Assembly (NCBI RefSeq): GCF_002967075.1
Contig: NZ_PUGE01000008.1
Coordinates: forward strand, 41,925-105,924
Source of the DNA: Corynebacterium sp. J010B-136
GTDB taxonomy: Bacteria > Actinomycetota > Actinomycetes > Mycobacteriales > Mycobacteriaceae
Reading direction: 5' to 3'
Length of the DNA: 64,000 bases
In this document: piece after piece, positions 51,580 to 59,919 of the stretch
How positions within the stretch are numbered: the stretch's first letter is position 1
How the letters are laid out: each line of letters starts with the position of its first letter
Position numbers and translations under genes: made by a program
The notes under the pieces: generated by a model
What the model was told of the DNA's origin: nothing
The model's database searches: none
Seen by the model: only the letters and a program-made list of their open reading frames with translations

Positions 51580-53547
51580 TCAGGGGTGCGACCCGGCGGG
51601 GCTGGGCACCGGCGTAGACAGTGTGCCAGTGGCCCGTGGGGTCGTGATAGTTGCGGTGCGGGCGGCGCGCAGGCCGTTGGCGATGACAATGACCTCGGCG
51701 ACCTCGTGGACCAGCACGACAGCCGCCAGACCCAGCACGCCGGTGATCGCCAACGGGAGGAGGACGATGATGATCGCCAGCGACAAGGCGATGTTCTGGT
51801 TGATAATGGCCCGTCCCCGGCGGGCATGGTGCAGGGCCCGGGGGATCAGGCGCAGGTCATCGCCGGTAAAGGCCACATCCGCGGATTCGATGGCAGCATC
51901 CGAGCCCTTGGCCCCCATGGCGATGCCGATATCGGCCCGTGCCAGGGCGGGGGCGTCGTTGATGCCGTCACCGATCATCGCCACCGGACCCCGACCGGCC
52001 AGCCCCGCCACCGCCTGAGCCTTGTCCTCCGGGTGCAGCTGCGCCCGCACATCCTCAATACCGGCCTCGTGGGCCAGGGCGGTGGCGGTACGCCGGTTGT
52101 CACCGGTAAGCATGGTGATCCCCACCTCCTCGGCCGTCAGGGACGCGATGACCTCGGCCGCTTCGGGACGCAGTTCATCGCGTACCCCGATCGCCCCCAC
52201 CGGCTGATGGTCGCGGTGGACGACGACGACGGTCATGCCCTGGTTTTCCAGGTTCTCGACCTCACCGGCCAGGGAGCCGGGGGTCAGCCAACGGGGGCTG
52301 CCGACCGCGAGCTGTGCCCCGTCGATGAGCCCGGTCATCCCCTGACCGGCGACCTCATCGACCTGCTGGGCGGACGGAACATGATCGGCGGCGGCGGTAA
52401 TCGCCGCGGCCAACGGGTGGGTGGAGTGGGCCTCCAGCGCGCCCGCCCACCCGAGGATCTCTGCCCGGCTGGCGTCCTCGGTGGTCAGGACGGCCGTGAC
52501 GGTGGGCTGGTTGCGGGTCAAGGTGCCCGTCTTATCGAGTGCCAGGTGGCGGATGCCGCCGAGGCGTTCAAACGCCGCCCCGGATTTGATGACCACACCG
52601 AATTTACTGGCCGCCCCAATCGCCGAGACCACCGTGACCGGCACCGAGATCGCCAACGCGCACGGCGAGGCCGCAACCAGCACCACCAGGGCACGTTCAA
52701 TCCACACCCCCGGGTCCCCGACCAGGGAACCGACCACGGCCACCAGCACCGCCAGGACGAGCACCCCGGGTACCAGGGGGCGGGCCAGGCGGTCGGCGAT
52801 CCGCGCCCGCTGCCCCTTATCGTTTTGGGCCTGCTCAACCAGGGCGACGACCGTGGTCAGGGAGTTGTCCGTGCCGGCGGCGGTTGCCTCGACCTCGAGG
52901 GTGCCGGAGGTGTTGATCGATCCGGCCAACACCGCATCCCCGGGGCCGACTTCCACGGGGATGGATTCCCCGGTGATCGCCGAGGTGTCTAGGCTGCTGC
53001 GCCCGGAGCGGACCACCCCGTCGGTAGCCAAACGCTCACCGGCGGACAGGCGCAGCACATCACCGGTGACGAGCTCCTCGACCGGCACCGTACGGGTGGC
53101 CCCGTGCGCGGTAATGATGGTCGCGGTTGAGGGAATCAGGGCCAGCAGGGCTCGCAGGCCCGAACGGGCCTTATCCATCGCCTTGTCCTCCAGGGCCTCG
53201 GCAATGGAATAGAGGAAGGCCAGGGCGGCGGCTTCCTCGATGAAACCGAGCACCACCGCGCCGATGGCGCTGATCGTCATCAACAACCCGATACCGAGCT
53301 TGCCCTTGGTGAACAACCCCTTGAGGGCCCCGGGGACGAACTGGGAGGCACCCAACAGCAGCGCCACCCAGAACAGCACGAGGGCTACTGCGTCGGATCC
53401 GGGGATAAACCACTCGAGGATCAGCCCAATGAGCAGGGCCGCACCGGAGGCCATCGGGATGAGGATGGACCTGTCCTGCCACCAGGGGCGGGACTCCTCG
53501 TGGTCGGTCATCGGCTCGGCCGGTTCACAGCCGCACGCGGAGCTCAC
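51580..53547 (-). CDS. Heavy-metal translocating P-type ATPase
   Basis: 655 aa. P1B signatures: the TM metal motif SPC in VAASPCALAISVPV, phosphorylation motif DKTGTLT, TGES in the actuator, MLTGDN, and GDGINDAPALA. The last TM segment has VLVHEVAEVIVIANG. No complete N-terminal HMA domain is present, only a short Cys-bearing head (SSACGC). It exports Zn, Cd, Co or similar ions; the exact metal cannot be read. It overlaps the CmtR-like regulator by 4 nt (GTGA), so it is under that repressor. Confidence 0.92.
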   Translation of the reverse strand: MSSACGCEPAEPMTDHEESRPWWQDRSILIPMASGAALLIGLILEWFIPGSDAVALVLFWVALLLGASQFVPGALKGLFTKGKLGIGLLMTISAIGAVVLGFIEEAAALAFLYSIAEALEDKAMDKARSGLRALLALIPSTATIITAHGATRTVPVEELVTGDVLRLSAGERLATDGVVRSGRSSLDTSAITGESIPVEVGPGDAVLAGSINTSGTLEVEATAAGTDNSLTTVVALVEQAQNDKGQRARIADRLARPLVPGVLVLAVLVAVVGSLVGDPGVWIERALVVLVAASPCALAISVPVTVVSAIGAASKFGVVIKSGAAFERLGGIRHLALDKTGTLTRNQPTVTAVLTTEDASRAEILGWAGALEAHSTHPLAAAITAAADHVPSAQQVDEVAGQGMTGLIDGAQLAVGSPRWLTPGSLAGEVENLENQGMTVVVVHRDHQPVGAIGVRDELRPEAAEVIASLTAEEVGITMLTGDNRRTATALAHEAGIEDVRAQLHPEDKAQAVAGLAGRGPVAMIGDGINDAPALARADIGIAMGAKGSDAAIESADVAFTGDDLRLIPRALHHARRGRAIINQNIALSLAIIIVLLPLAITGVLGLAAVVLVHEVAEVIVIANGLRAARTATITTPRATGTLSTPVPSPAGSHP

Positions 53548-53909
53548 TGCCGGTCACCTCCTTCTGTGTCGCAGCAGCCCTCAACCGAACACTGCGGGGC
53601 CAGGCAGGGGACATTCTCATCGACGGCCAGGGTGGTCTCCACCAGGGCGGTCAGCGCCCGGGCCAGGTGGGCATCGGCCATCTCATAACGGGTGCGCCGG
53701 CCCTCGGGCTCGGCGACGACGATCCCGCACCCGCGCAGACACGCCAGGTGGTTGGAGACATTCGTCCGCGATAGATCCAGGTCGCGGGCCAGCTGGGCCG
53801 GATACCCCGGTCCCTCCAGCAGGGACAGCAGAATCCGGGAGCGGGTGGGATCGGCCATGGCCCGGCCCAATCGGTTCATCACATCAACACGGGAAGCTAT
53901 AGTCAGCAT
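53544..53909 (-). CDS. cmtR: ArsR/SmtB family metal sensor, CmtR-like
   Basis: 121 aa from ATG 53909; a longer frame (to 54074) runs into the resolvase remnant. Winged helix: GRAMADPTRSRILLSLL, PAQLARDLDLSRTNVSNHLACLRGCGIV. The recognition helix Cys in LACLRGC and the C-terminal Cys residues (VPCLAPQCSVEGCCD) match the Cd/Pb sensor CmtR of M. tuberculosis. It would repress itself and the downstream ATPase until metal binds. Its start codon lies within a palindrome, so the transcript is likely leaderless and the operator covers it. Confidence 0.88.
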   Translation of the reverse strand: MLTIASRVDVMNRLGRAMADPTRSRILLSLLEGPGYPAQLARDLDLSRTNVSNHLACLRGCGIVVAEPEGRRTRYEMADAHLARALTALVETTLAVDENVPCLAPQCSVEGCCDTEGGDRQ

Positions 53910-53921
53910 GTACTGACCATA
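53898..53921. promoter_or_regulatory. Operator palindrome over the cmtR start codon
   Basis: TATAGTCAG-N6-CTGACCATA, with 8 of 9 arm positions matching. The start codon lies in the centre. Confidence 0.55.
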
Positions 53922-54033
53922 CATCACATGATGACCAGTGGATGGGGGTCCCCACCCGAGGCTCCTCCGTGTGGGTGAGCAAACGTGCAGACCACTTCTG
54001 ACACCTGTGCAAACGTCCTTTGATGCCGACACC

Positions 54034-54105
54034 AAGGCCAAGCTCGCCCGCGAGTACAACGTCAACCGCACCACCCTCTACCGCGCACTAGAACGAGAAG
54101 ACTGA
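54034..54105 (+). pseudogene. Resolvase remnant (last 24 codons)
   Basis: KAKLAREYNVNRTTLYRALE, nearly identical to the end of the intact resolvase at 48282. The 12-mer ACACCTGTGCAA, also found upstream of the intact gene, lies 25 bp before. It is therefore an internally deleted copy, keeping both edges. Confidence 0.75.
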
Positions 54106-54151
54106 CCGCTCGACTAACCCTGCCCCCGCGTAAAACCACCGGAAGGAAATC

Positions 54152-55108
54152 ATGCCCAACCCCCGCAAGCACCCCGCACTGTCAAAGCGTCAGCAACATC
54201 GGCTCGACAACATTGTGGCCTCAGCCCACATCGAGGACGCCGATCTTGACCAGGACGCGGTTAGCCGAATGACCCGCGTGATGGCCGGGGTCACGACCGC
54301 TGACCAAGCTCGGGCGGACGTGCTGCGAAAGTATGGGCTGAAAATGAGTCAGGATGATGCAGGAGAGCCGTCATGGGAACGCACGCACCGACAGCGGTGG
54401 GATGACTACCTCTATCCCGACACTGGCGTGCTGCGCAACAAATTCGACCTCACCGACCCGTCCTGGTCGCGTGTCGAGGCCGAGCTGGTCTCACTGCGAG
54501 AAGTCGATCTTCCCGAGTTCGGGTTCGACGCCGGCCACCTTGCCGACGAGCTCCGCCAGATCCACCACACGATCTTTCAGGACTGCTACGAGTGGGCCGG
54601 TGAGTGGCGCGACGTGGACATCAGCAAAGAGCATCCGGTGCTCGCTGACTCCGCGGTGACCTTCACATCATGGGAGGCCATCGAGGACAATCTTGACGTG
54701 ATCCAAAGCCGCATGGAAGCAACGCCGTGGGACGACCTCGGCACGATCGAGAAGATCAAGGCACTGGCCAAGGTTCACGCTCAGCTCAACGCTGTCCACC
54801 CATTGCGGGAGGGCAACGGGCGCACGACGCGGGCGTACATGGAAACGCTCGCCGCTCGTCATGACATCGAGCTGGATTGGACCGATGCAAAGCACGGTCT
54901 CCATCTCGCCAGTGCCGCGTCGATGATGCACGAGTCAGGTTTGTCTTTTGAGCCGTGGATCACGCTCTATGGCCAGATTGCTCAGCAGGCGACGTGGGAC
55001 TCACAGCCGATCCCTGACATTGATGATCTGCTGGCCCGCATGGGAGTTATTGACCTGGAGGCACACCGGCAGGCAACCGGCGAGCGCAGCGAGCGCCCGT
55101 TACTTTGA
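54152..55108 (+). CDS. Fic family AMP-transferase with fused inhibitory domain
   Basis: 318 aa. The Fic motif HPLREGNGRTTR (about residues 216-227) keeps the catalytic His and the anion-binding loop. The N-terminal 65 residues resemble the VbhA antitoxin: an inhibitory-helix-like motif SAHIED (Ser24, Glu28) and VMAGVTTADQARADVLRKYG. So toxin and antitoxin seem fused. The motif's last position is Asp instead of Gly or Asn. It would AMPylate a host target when released. AAGGAAA precedes the ATG. It stands alone between the resolvase remnant and IS110. Confidence 0.85.
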   Translation: MPNPRKHPALSKRQQHRLDNIVASAHIEDADLDQDAVSRMTRVMAGVTTADQARADVLRKYGLKMSQDDAGEPSWERTHRQRWDDYLYPDTGVLRNKFDLTDPSWSRVEAELVSLREVDLPEFGFDAGHLADELRQIHHTIFQDCYEWAGEWRDVDISKEHPVLADSAVTFTSWEAIEDNLDVIQSRMEATPWDDLGTIEKIKALAKVHAQLNAVHPLREGNGRTTRAYMETLAARHDIELDWTDAKHGLHLASAASMMHESGLSFEPWITLYGQIAQQATWDSQPIPDIDDLLARMGVIDLEAHRQATGERSERPLL

Positions 55109-55119
55109 TGGTATCCCCG

Positions 55120-55180
55120 ATAATGGGGATAGTCGCTGGGCCCGGTATGGCTTATTGCCCCTGTAGTTACAATGATCCGG
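55120..55180 (+). repeat. 61-bp repeat, copy A
   Basis: It shares about 50 of 61 bases with 58064-58124 (for example CGCTGGGCCCGG, then CCCTGTAGTT and ATGATCCGG). It lies just left of the IS110 element. Confidence 0.6.
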
Positions 55181-55348
55181 GGGGTGTTGCCCCCGGGACT
55201 CCAGGACAACCGTTGACTGCTAATAGGGACACGGCCAAGCAACTTGTCTTAGGTCTCTTTGTAACGTGGGTGCCAGCACCGGATGTCAAGACACCAGCGA
55301 CGTAGTTTGACCCGTCACTGTTGCTACGACATTCAAGGAGGCCGGAAC

Positions 55349-55609
55349 ATGACCACCGGCACCGTCGACGTCTACATCGGATTAGACGTCGGCAAAACTA
55401 ATCATCACGCCTGCGCCATGCTGGAAACAGGCGAAATCATCTACGACAAACCCCTGCCCCAGGACGAAAACCAACTCCGGAAAGTCTTCACCGAACTCCA
55501 GACCCATGGCACCGTCCTGGTGGTTGTCGATCAACCCAACACCATCGGTGCCTTGCCCATCGCAGTGGCCAGAGATGCCGGCTGTCTGGTGGGTTCCTGC
55601 CCGGATTAG
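55349..55609 (+). pseudogene. IS110 transposase, N-terminal part (frameshifted)
   Basis: 86 aa behind a strong AAGGAGG site. It begins TVDVYIGLDVGKTNHHACAM, the RuvC-like start with the first catalytic Asp of the DEDD set. LVVVDQPNTIGALPIAVAR fits the family's second acidic region. The frame ends GCLVGSCPD-stop; a 1-base shift within GGTGGGTTCCTG restores GFLPGLAMRKAADLYPG and joins the second part. Confidence 0.8.
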
Positions 55610-55611
55610 CG

Positions 55612-56553
55612 ATGCGCAAGGCCGCTGATCTTTATCCAGGGCGGTCTAAAACCGACCGTCGGGACGCCTTCATCATCGCCGATACCGCACGGACCATGCC
55701 ACACACCCTGCGGGCAGTAGACCGGGATAACGAAATCCTGTCGGCGTTGAAGATGCTATCCGGATTCGATGATGACATCGCCAAGGATTGCACTCGCACG
55801 ATTAACCGACTGCGCAGCGTGCTCACCCAGATCTACCCCAGCTTCGAACGAGCCCTGGCTGGCGACATCATCACCAGGCCCTTGGTCCTGGACATGCTCA
55901 TCCACTACGGCGGACCGACGAAGATGAAGAAGGCCGGTTACCACCGGGTTTTAGCCTGGATGAGTAAACGCGCCAAGAAGGATCCCACCACACTCGTGGA
56001 TGCGATCTTTGATGGTCTGAAAGCCCAGACCGTGACAGTGCCTGGCACGACAGCTGCGGAAATCGTCATCCCGCAGTTGGCTACCAACATCAAAGCCCTG
56101 CTGGAACAACGCAAGACCATCGCGGAACAAGTTGAGGAGCTACTCGAAGAATTCCCTCTTCACCAGGTCTTGATGTCCATGCCGGGAGTTGGCATCAAGA
56201 CTGCAGCCAACATCCTCCTGGCCGTCGGTGATTGTTCTGACTTCCGGTCCGCCGGCCACCTGGCTGCCTATGCGGGAATCGCCCCGGTGACCCGAAGGTC
56301 CGGCACATCCATTCGAGGTGAATTCCCGGCTAGATCAGGTAACAAAAGACTCAAGAATGCGTTGTTCTACTCGGCATTCGCATCAATTCGGTTTCACGAG
56401 CCATCCAAGACCTACTACGAGCGAAAACGGGCCGAGGGTAAGCGACACAACGCTGCGGTGATGTGTTTGGCTAGACGCAGGTGCAATGTCATCTACGCCA
56501 TGCTGACTAGAGCTGAGTTCTTTCGGGAAGTTCCAGCCAGAGTGGCCGCCTAG
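55612..56553 (+). pseudogene. IS110 transposase, C-terminal part (frameshifted)
   Basis: 313 aa. It starts MRKAADLYPGRSKTDRRDAFIIADTA, carrying the DEDD residues DRRDA. The transposase_20 (HhH-like) domain with MSMPGVGIKTAANILLAVGD, LAAYAGIAPVTRRSGTS and the serine-bearing segment NKRLKNALFYSAFAS follows. Joined with the previous part the protein is about 400 aa, normal for IS110. As read it is not translated as one chain. Confidence 0.85.
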
Positions 56554-56718
56554 TCCAACTTCAGCACGATCAGCTGGTCGACGGTGACCATGTCGACCAG
56601 TCGATCAGTCATGCCCACCACGAGAATCACGAACTACCCCCGAAACACTTCAGTGAGTACAACGCTTGCCTCTTGACAAAAACATAGGGACACCCCCTAG
56701 GACACGTATAGGTAATGG

Positions 56719-56904
56719 TCAGAGCACTTTGACCTTGATCACTGCAGGGCCCTTCCAGATTTTATAACACCACCGCCCTTCGCCTTCCCGACGCACTGTG
56801 GGCCGCCCGCCAGGGATAAATATTCGAAGAGAGAGCTCTACAGAGGAAGCGGTGATCAGGAATAAAGCTAGAAGAAACACAGCCTTATCGACAGATCGAC
56901 CCAT
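56719..56904 (-). CDS. Possible small membrane protein
   Basis: 61 aa with one hydrophobic segment (KAVFLLALFLITASSVELSL) and a basic tail. No ribosome-binding site of note and no known family. It is in the 270-bp gap between IS110 and the Mrr gene and may be fortuitous. Confidence 0.25.
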   Translation of the reverse strand: MGRSVDKAVFLLALFLITASSVELSLRIFIPGGRPTVRREGEGRWCYKIWKGPAVIKVKVL

Positions 56905-56966
56905 TCTCCGGACGTGCCCTAGGGCTTCTGGAAGGATGAGGATACTTGCTGGAGGAAGGAATATGG

Positions 56967-57896
56967 ATGTCGCTTACCAACCAGGGCATGCCCACTCATC
57001 AGCACTTGGTACTGCCGGCTATTCGCGCTGTTGCAGAGCTGGGCGGGTCAGCGAAAGCGAAGGAGATCATTGACCATATCGTCGAGAATTATCCCGATGC
57101 GGACGACCTCCTCCAGGTGACCTACCCCAACCGCCCGGACGTGGCTGTCTTCCCCGAACGCGCCTCCTGGGGACGGTCCACCGCCAAACTCATCGGCGCT
57201 CTCGAGCAACCTTCCCGGGGAATGTATCTGACCACAGACCTGGGAGAAGAACTACTATCCCTGCCGGAGGTGGAAGCCTTCGAGAAGATCCGCGAGCTAG
57301 ACCGCGAGTACTACCGAGAGCAGCGCAGAAAGAAACTGGAAGACCCCTTCACTGCAGGTGTCGAGGGTCGGGACGAGGATGAGCCTTCCGCAGAGGTATT
57401 GGCCGTCTCAGAAGCCGACGACGATAGTTCCGCCTCGGGGTGGAAGATCCAGCTGCTGGAGCGCCTGCACCGGCTTTCCCCGGAGGGGTTTGAGAAGTTC
57501 GTGCTCTACCTACTGCGTCGCTACGGCCTCCAGCTAACCCATATCGGTGGAAGTGGAGACGAGGGCATTGACGGGATCGGCACCGCGCCTTTGAGTCCGG
57601 TGCTCTCCTCACGGGTAGCGGTCCAGGTTAAACGCTACGATCCGAACGGAAAACCCATTGGGAGGGACACCGTAGCCTTGTTCCAGCGCGATGCCCAAAC
57701 CAAGGGGGCAGAACGGGCGATTCTGGTGACACTTAGCCGGTTCACCGAGCCTGCCCGCAAAGCCGCCACGACCACCATCCCGACTGTTGATCTCATCGAC
57801 GGGGACCGCCTGGCGGATTTGATCCGTGAAGACGGGGAATCCGGAGTTAGTTTCCAGCCGACCGTCAATGAGGGCTGGTTCGACAAGTTTGCCTAA
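56967..57896 (+). CDS. Mrr-type restriction endonuclease
   Basis: 309 aa from ATG 56967, behind GGAGGAAGGA. An N-terminal winged helix (HLVLPAIRAVAELGG...EIIDHI; Mrr_N) is followed by a variable acidic linker. The C-terminal PD-(D/E)xK Mrr catalytic domain reads GFEKFVLYLLRRYG, GSGDEGIDG and VAVQVKRY, giving the Asp and QxK residues. Mrr enzymes cut DNA with foreign modification (type IV restriction). It is a single gene, in the same direction as the type III system further on. Confidence 0.9.
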   Translation: MSLTNQGMPTHQHLVLPAIRAVAELGGSAKAKEIIDHIVENYPDADDLLQVTYPNRPDVAVFPERASWGRSTAKLIGALEQPSRGMYLTTDLGEELLSLPEVEAFEKIRELDREYYREQRRKKLEDPFTAGVEGRDEDEPSAEVLAVSEADDDSSASGWKIQLLERLHRLSPEGFEKFVLYLLRRYGLQLTHIGGSGDEGIDGIGTAPLSPVLSSRVAVQVKRYDPNGKPIGRDTVALFQRDAQTKGAERAILVTLSRFTEPARKAATTTIPTVDLIDGDRLADLIREDGESGVSFQPTVNEGWFDKFA

Positions 57897-58011
57897 ACGC
57901 CAGATTCACTTTCCTGCAGGAAGGACGGCAAAAGAGCCCGTCTGGGGGAACTAAGTAGAGGTCTGGGAACCGGACTTTTATACGCTAAATCGATATGACG
58001 CTACAACGTTA

Positions 58012-58027
58012 AAACATACGTATGTTT
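58012..58027. promoter_or_regulatory. 16-bp perfect palindrome
   Basis: AAACATAC-GTATGTTT lies about 250 bp before the orphan gene of the restriction operon. It is a candidate operator or methylation-sensitive control site. Confidence 0.4.
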
Positions 58028-58063
58028 AGCTTCGCCAGTGTCTGTCACCTTGAAAGCATGCCC

Positions 58064-58124
58064 ATCACGGGGATAACCGCTGGGCCCGGCATGGCTTAAT
58101 CGCCCTGTAGTTCATATGATCCGG
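58064..58124 (+). repeat. 61-bp repeat, copy B
   Basis: See copy A at 55120. No transposase follows, so it could be a relic of another IS copy or a separate repeat family. Confidence 0.55.
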
Positions 58125-58276
58125 AAGTGGAGCCGACCTTGGGAATTTTGCATCACCTTTAGCCTCCCAAGCATCTGGTCGCGCTGCCTGGGGGCCTTCC
58201 TCCGTGCGCTGGCATGAGCCAAACTGTTGATCCTTAGAACACCCAGTGCGCTGCCCGAAATACGCAAGCGTTTACT

Positions 58277-58906
58277 GTGACGGGTGTGAACGAAACGCAA
58301 CGGCTTAACAGCCTCTTAAGAACCCACTTCGGCTCCTTAATCATCGAGGACTTCATCTCCCCGGCGGGAGTGAAACGGGTATCGGAGAATGCCTACAGCA
58401 AGCTGAGCAGTGCAATGAAGGGCATCAAAGAGCATCCGGCCAAGGATACCATTAAGGAGGAAACCCACGCCTCCTTGTACGAGTTCATCACCAATCTCAA
58501 GAACGACCCCCTGCCCGTCCAGTACTCGAAGGCCGCTCAAGAAAACTTCGATGCCCGCCATCACGCGTGGTGCGTAAACAGGATGACGGCGTTCAACGAG
58601 CATTCTCAGGCTCCTGATGAGAAGGACTTCACCCTCACCTACGGCCGAGCGCAGATGTGGATCAGCCTGAAACTCAAGTACCTCACGCTCCTCGGTCATC
58701 CCACCGCGGTCGCTAACTACCGCTACTTCCATATCCCTGTCGACTACGCCGATACCGTACACCCCGCCGATGCTCTCGGGATTACCCGTCCTCTCGGGAT
58801 TACCCGTCCTCTCGGGGGTGTCCGTTCGTCGAAGCTGGAACGTGCCCAGTACTGGGACTACCAACAGCAATTCCGGGCCGCCGGCATCAACCTGCTTGAT
58901 TTCTAG
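58277..58906 (+). CDS. Unknown 209-aa protein upstream of the type III mod gene
   Basis: The chain is mixed helical (RLNSLLRTHFGSLIIEDFI; YGRAQMWISLKLKYLTLLG), with no known domain. Near the C-terminus an 18-bp tandem repeat (58775-58810) encodes LGITRP twice and part of a third. The 72-bp gap and common strand suggest it is expressed with mod and res. It could be an accessory or regulator of the restriction system. The first GTG (58277) or GTG 58286 could be the start. Confidence 0.6.
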   Translation: MTGVNETQRLNSLLRTHFGSLIIEDFISPAGVKRVSENAYSKLSSAMKGIKEHPAKDTIKEETHASLYEFITNLKNDPLPVQYSKAAQENFDARHHAWCVNRMTAFNEHSQAPDEKDFTLTYGRAQMWISLKLKYLTLLGHPTAVANYRYFHIPVDYADTVHPADALGITRPLGITRPLGGVRSSKLERAQYWDYQQQFRAAGINLLDF

Positions 58907-58977
58907 GACGTGGCGGCACCGGCATGAAGTGCCAGGGCAAGTCCTGAGAAAATACACCCACTAGGGACACGTGTTCG

Positions 58978-59919
58978 ATGCTGCACCAGATGATGCCCAG
59001 GCCAGCCGATAAGCTGGTTGAAGTTATTGATCAAGCACTGATGGAGGACAGCATGGGCCGACGGCCGCAGAAGCTGGAGCTGACCTGGTTCAACAAGGAC
59101 CAGGCACTGATTCCGACTGAGGAAGGCAAGTACGGCTACACCTGGGTCGATCCTAAGGATCCCCGCTACTGTGAGGTCCACACCCTGGTCGCTGAGGGCG
59201 TAGTTCGTGGTGAGCAATCCCCGAAGGAAGAGGGAGTGACGTACTCCGAGCGTGCAGACCTGGAACCCACCGAGGACAACCTGCTCATCCTCGGCGAATC
59301 TGGTGACGTGCTCGAAGCGCTGACCCAGGTGCCGGAACTCGCCGATAAGTACGTCGGCCAGGTCAAATGCGTCTACATCGATCCGCCGTTCAACACCGCA
59401 CAGACGTTTGCCAACTACGAGGACAACCTCGAACACTCCATCTGGCTGACCATGATGCGTGACCGCCTCATCCACCTGCGCCAGCTGCTCTCCGATGACG
59501 GTTCCATTTGGGTGCACCTCGATGATGTTGAAAATCACCGGATGCGCATGCTAATGGATGAAGTATTCGGTTCCTCAAATTACGTTGCGGAAATGCAATG
59601 GGAAAAAACATATTCCCCTAGAAATGACTCCAAAGGCATTCCGATGGTTACTGATGTCATTCTGGTCTACCGAAAGTCCAAGTCTTTCTCGGTAAATTCG
59701 CTCTCTCGAAACTCTGAGATGGACTCAAGGTATAAGAACCCGGATCATGACCCTAAGGGCCCCTGGAAACCAGCTGATACAACGGCGCCTGGTTCGGCAA
59801 CTCACCAAGGCATGGTTTATGCGATCCAGCACCCAATTACCGGCGACTTAGTTTATCCACCTAGTGGTCGACATTGGAGCCTCGCACAAGAATCTCTATT
59901 GCGGGTTATGGGTGAATGA
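58978..59919 (+). pseudogene. mod: Type III DNA methyltransferase Mod, N-terminal part (stopped by TGA)
   Basis: 313 codons. It contains the N6-adenine methyltransferase catalytic motif DPPF in CVYIDPPFNTAQTF (about residue 135), preceded by LLILGESGDVLEAL. The frame continues in the same phase beyond the TGA at 59917-59919 into the next part, and the reading MGE-stop-ADYELADIGD suggests TGG (Trp) was expected. So one nonsense change splits the gene. The cut is in the target-recognition region, between motifs IV and I. Confidence 0.85.

Larger units (their letters stand above)
55223..56693 (+). mobile_element. IS110-family insertion sequence
   Basis: The direct repeat ATAGGGACAC lies at both borders (55223-55232 and 56684-56693), with a DEDD-type transposase split by a frameshift inside. 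The ends lack terminal inverted repeats, as expected for IS110. The 116-bp leader before the transposase could encode a bridge-type RNA: it contains complementary GGTGCC/AGCACC, but I did not fold it further. Confidence 0.65.
57897..58276. other. Intergenic region before the type III system
   Basis: 380 bp without a gene. It contains the 16-bp perfect palindrome AAACATACGTATGTTT (58012-58027) and the second 61-bp repeat (58064-58124), which has no transposase gene after it. Confidence 0.5.

Noticed and set aside
51586..52992. 468-codon open frame opposite the P-type ATPase
   Set aside because: Its low-complexity Gly/Arg/Asp/His composition and the complete ATPase motifs on the other strand show it is a shadow. 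The frame at 50732-52018 is rejected for the same reason.
58775..58816. 18-bp tandem repeat as a CRISPR or phase-variable frame switch
   Set aside because: Only about two units without spacers, and 18 is divisible by three, so unit changes would not shift the frame.
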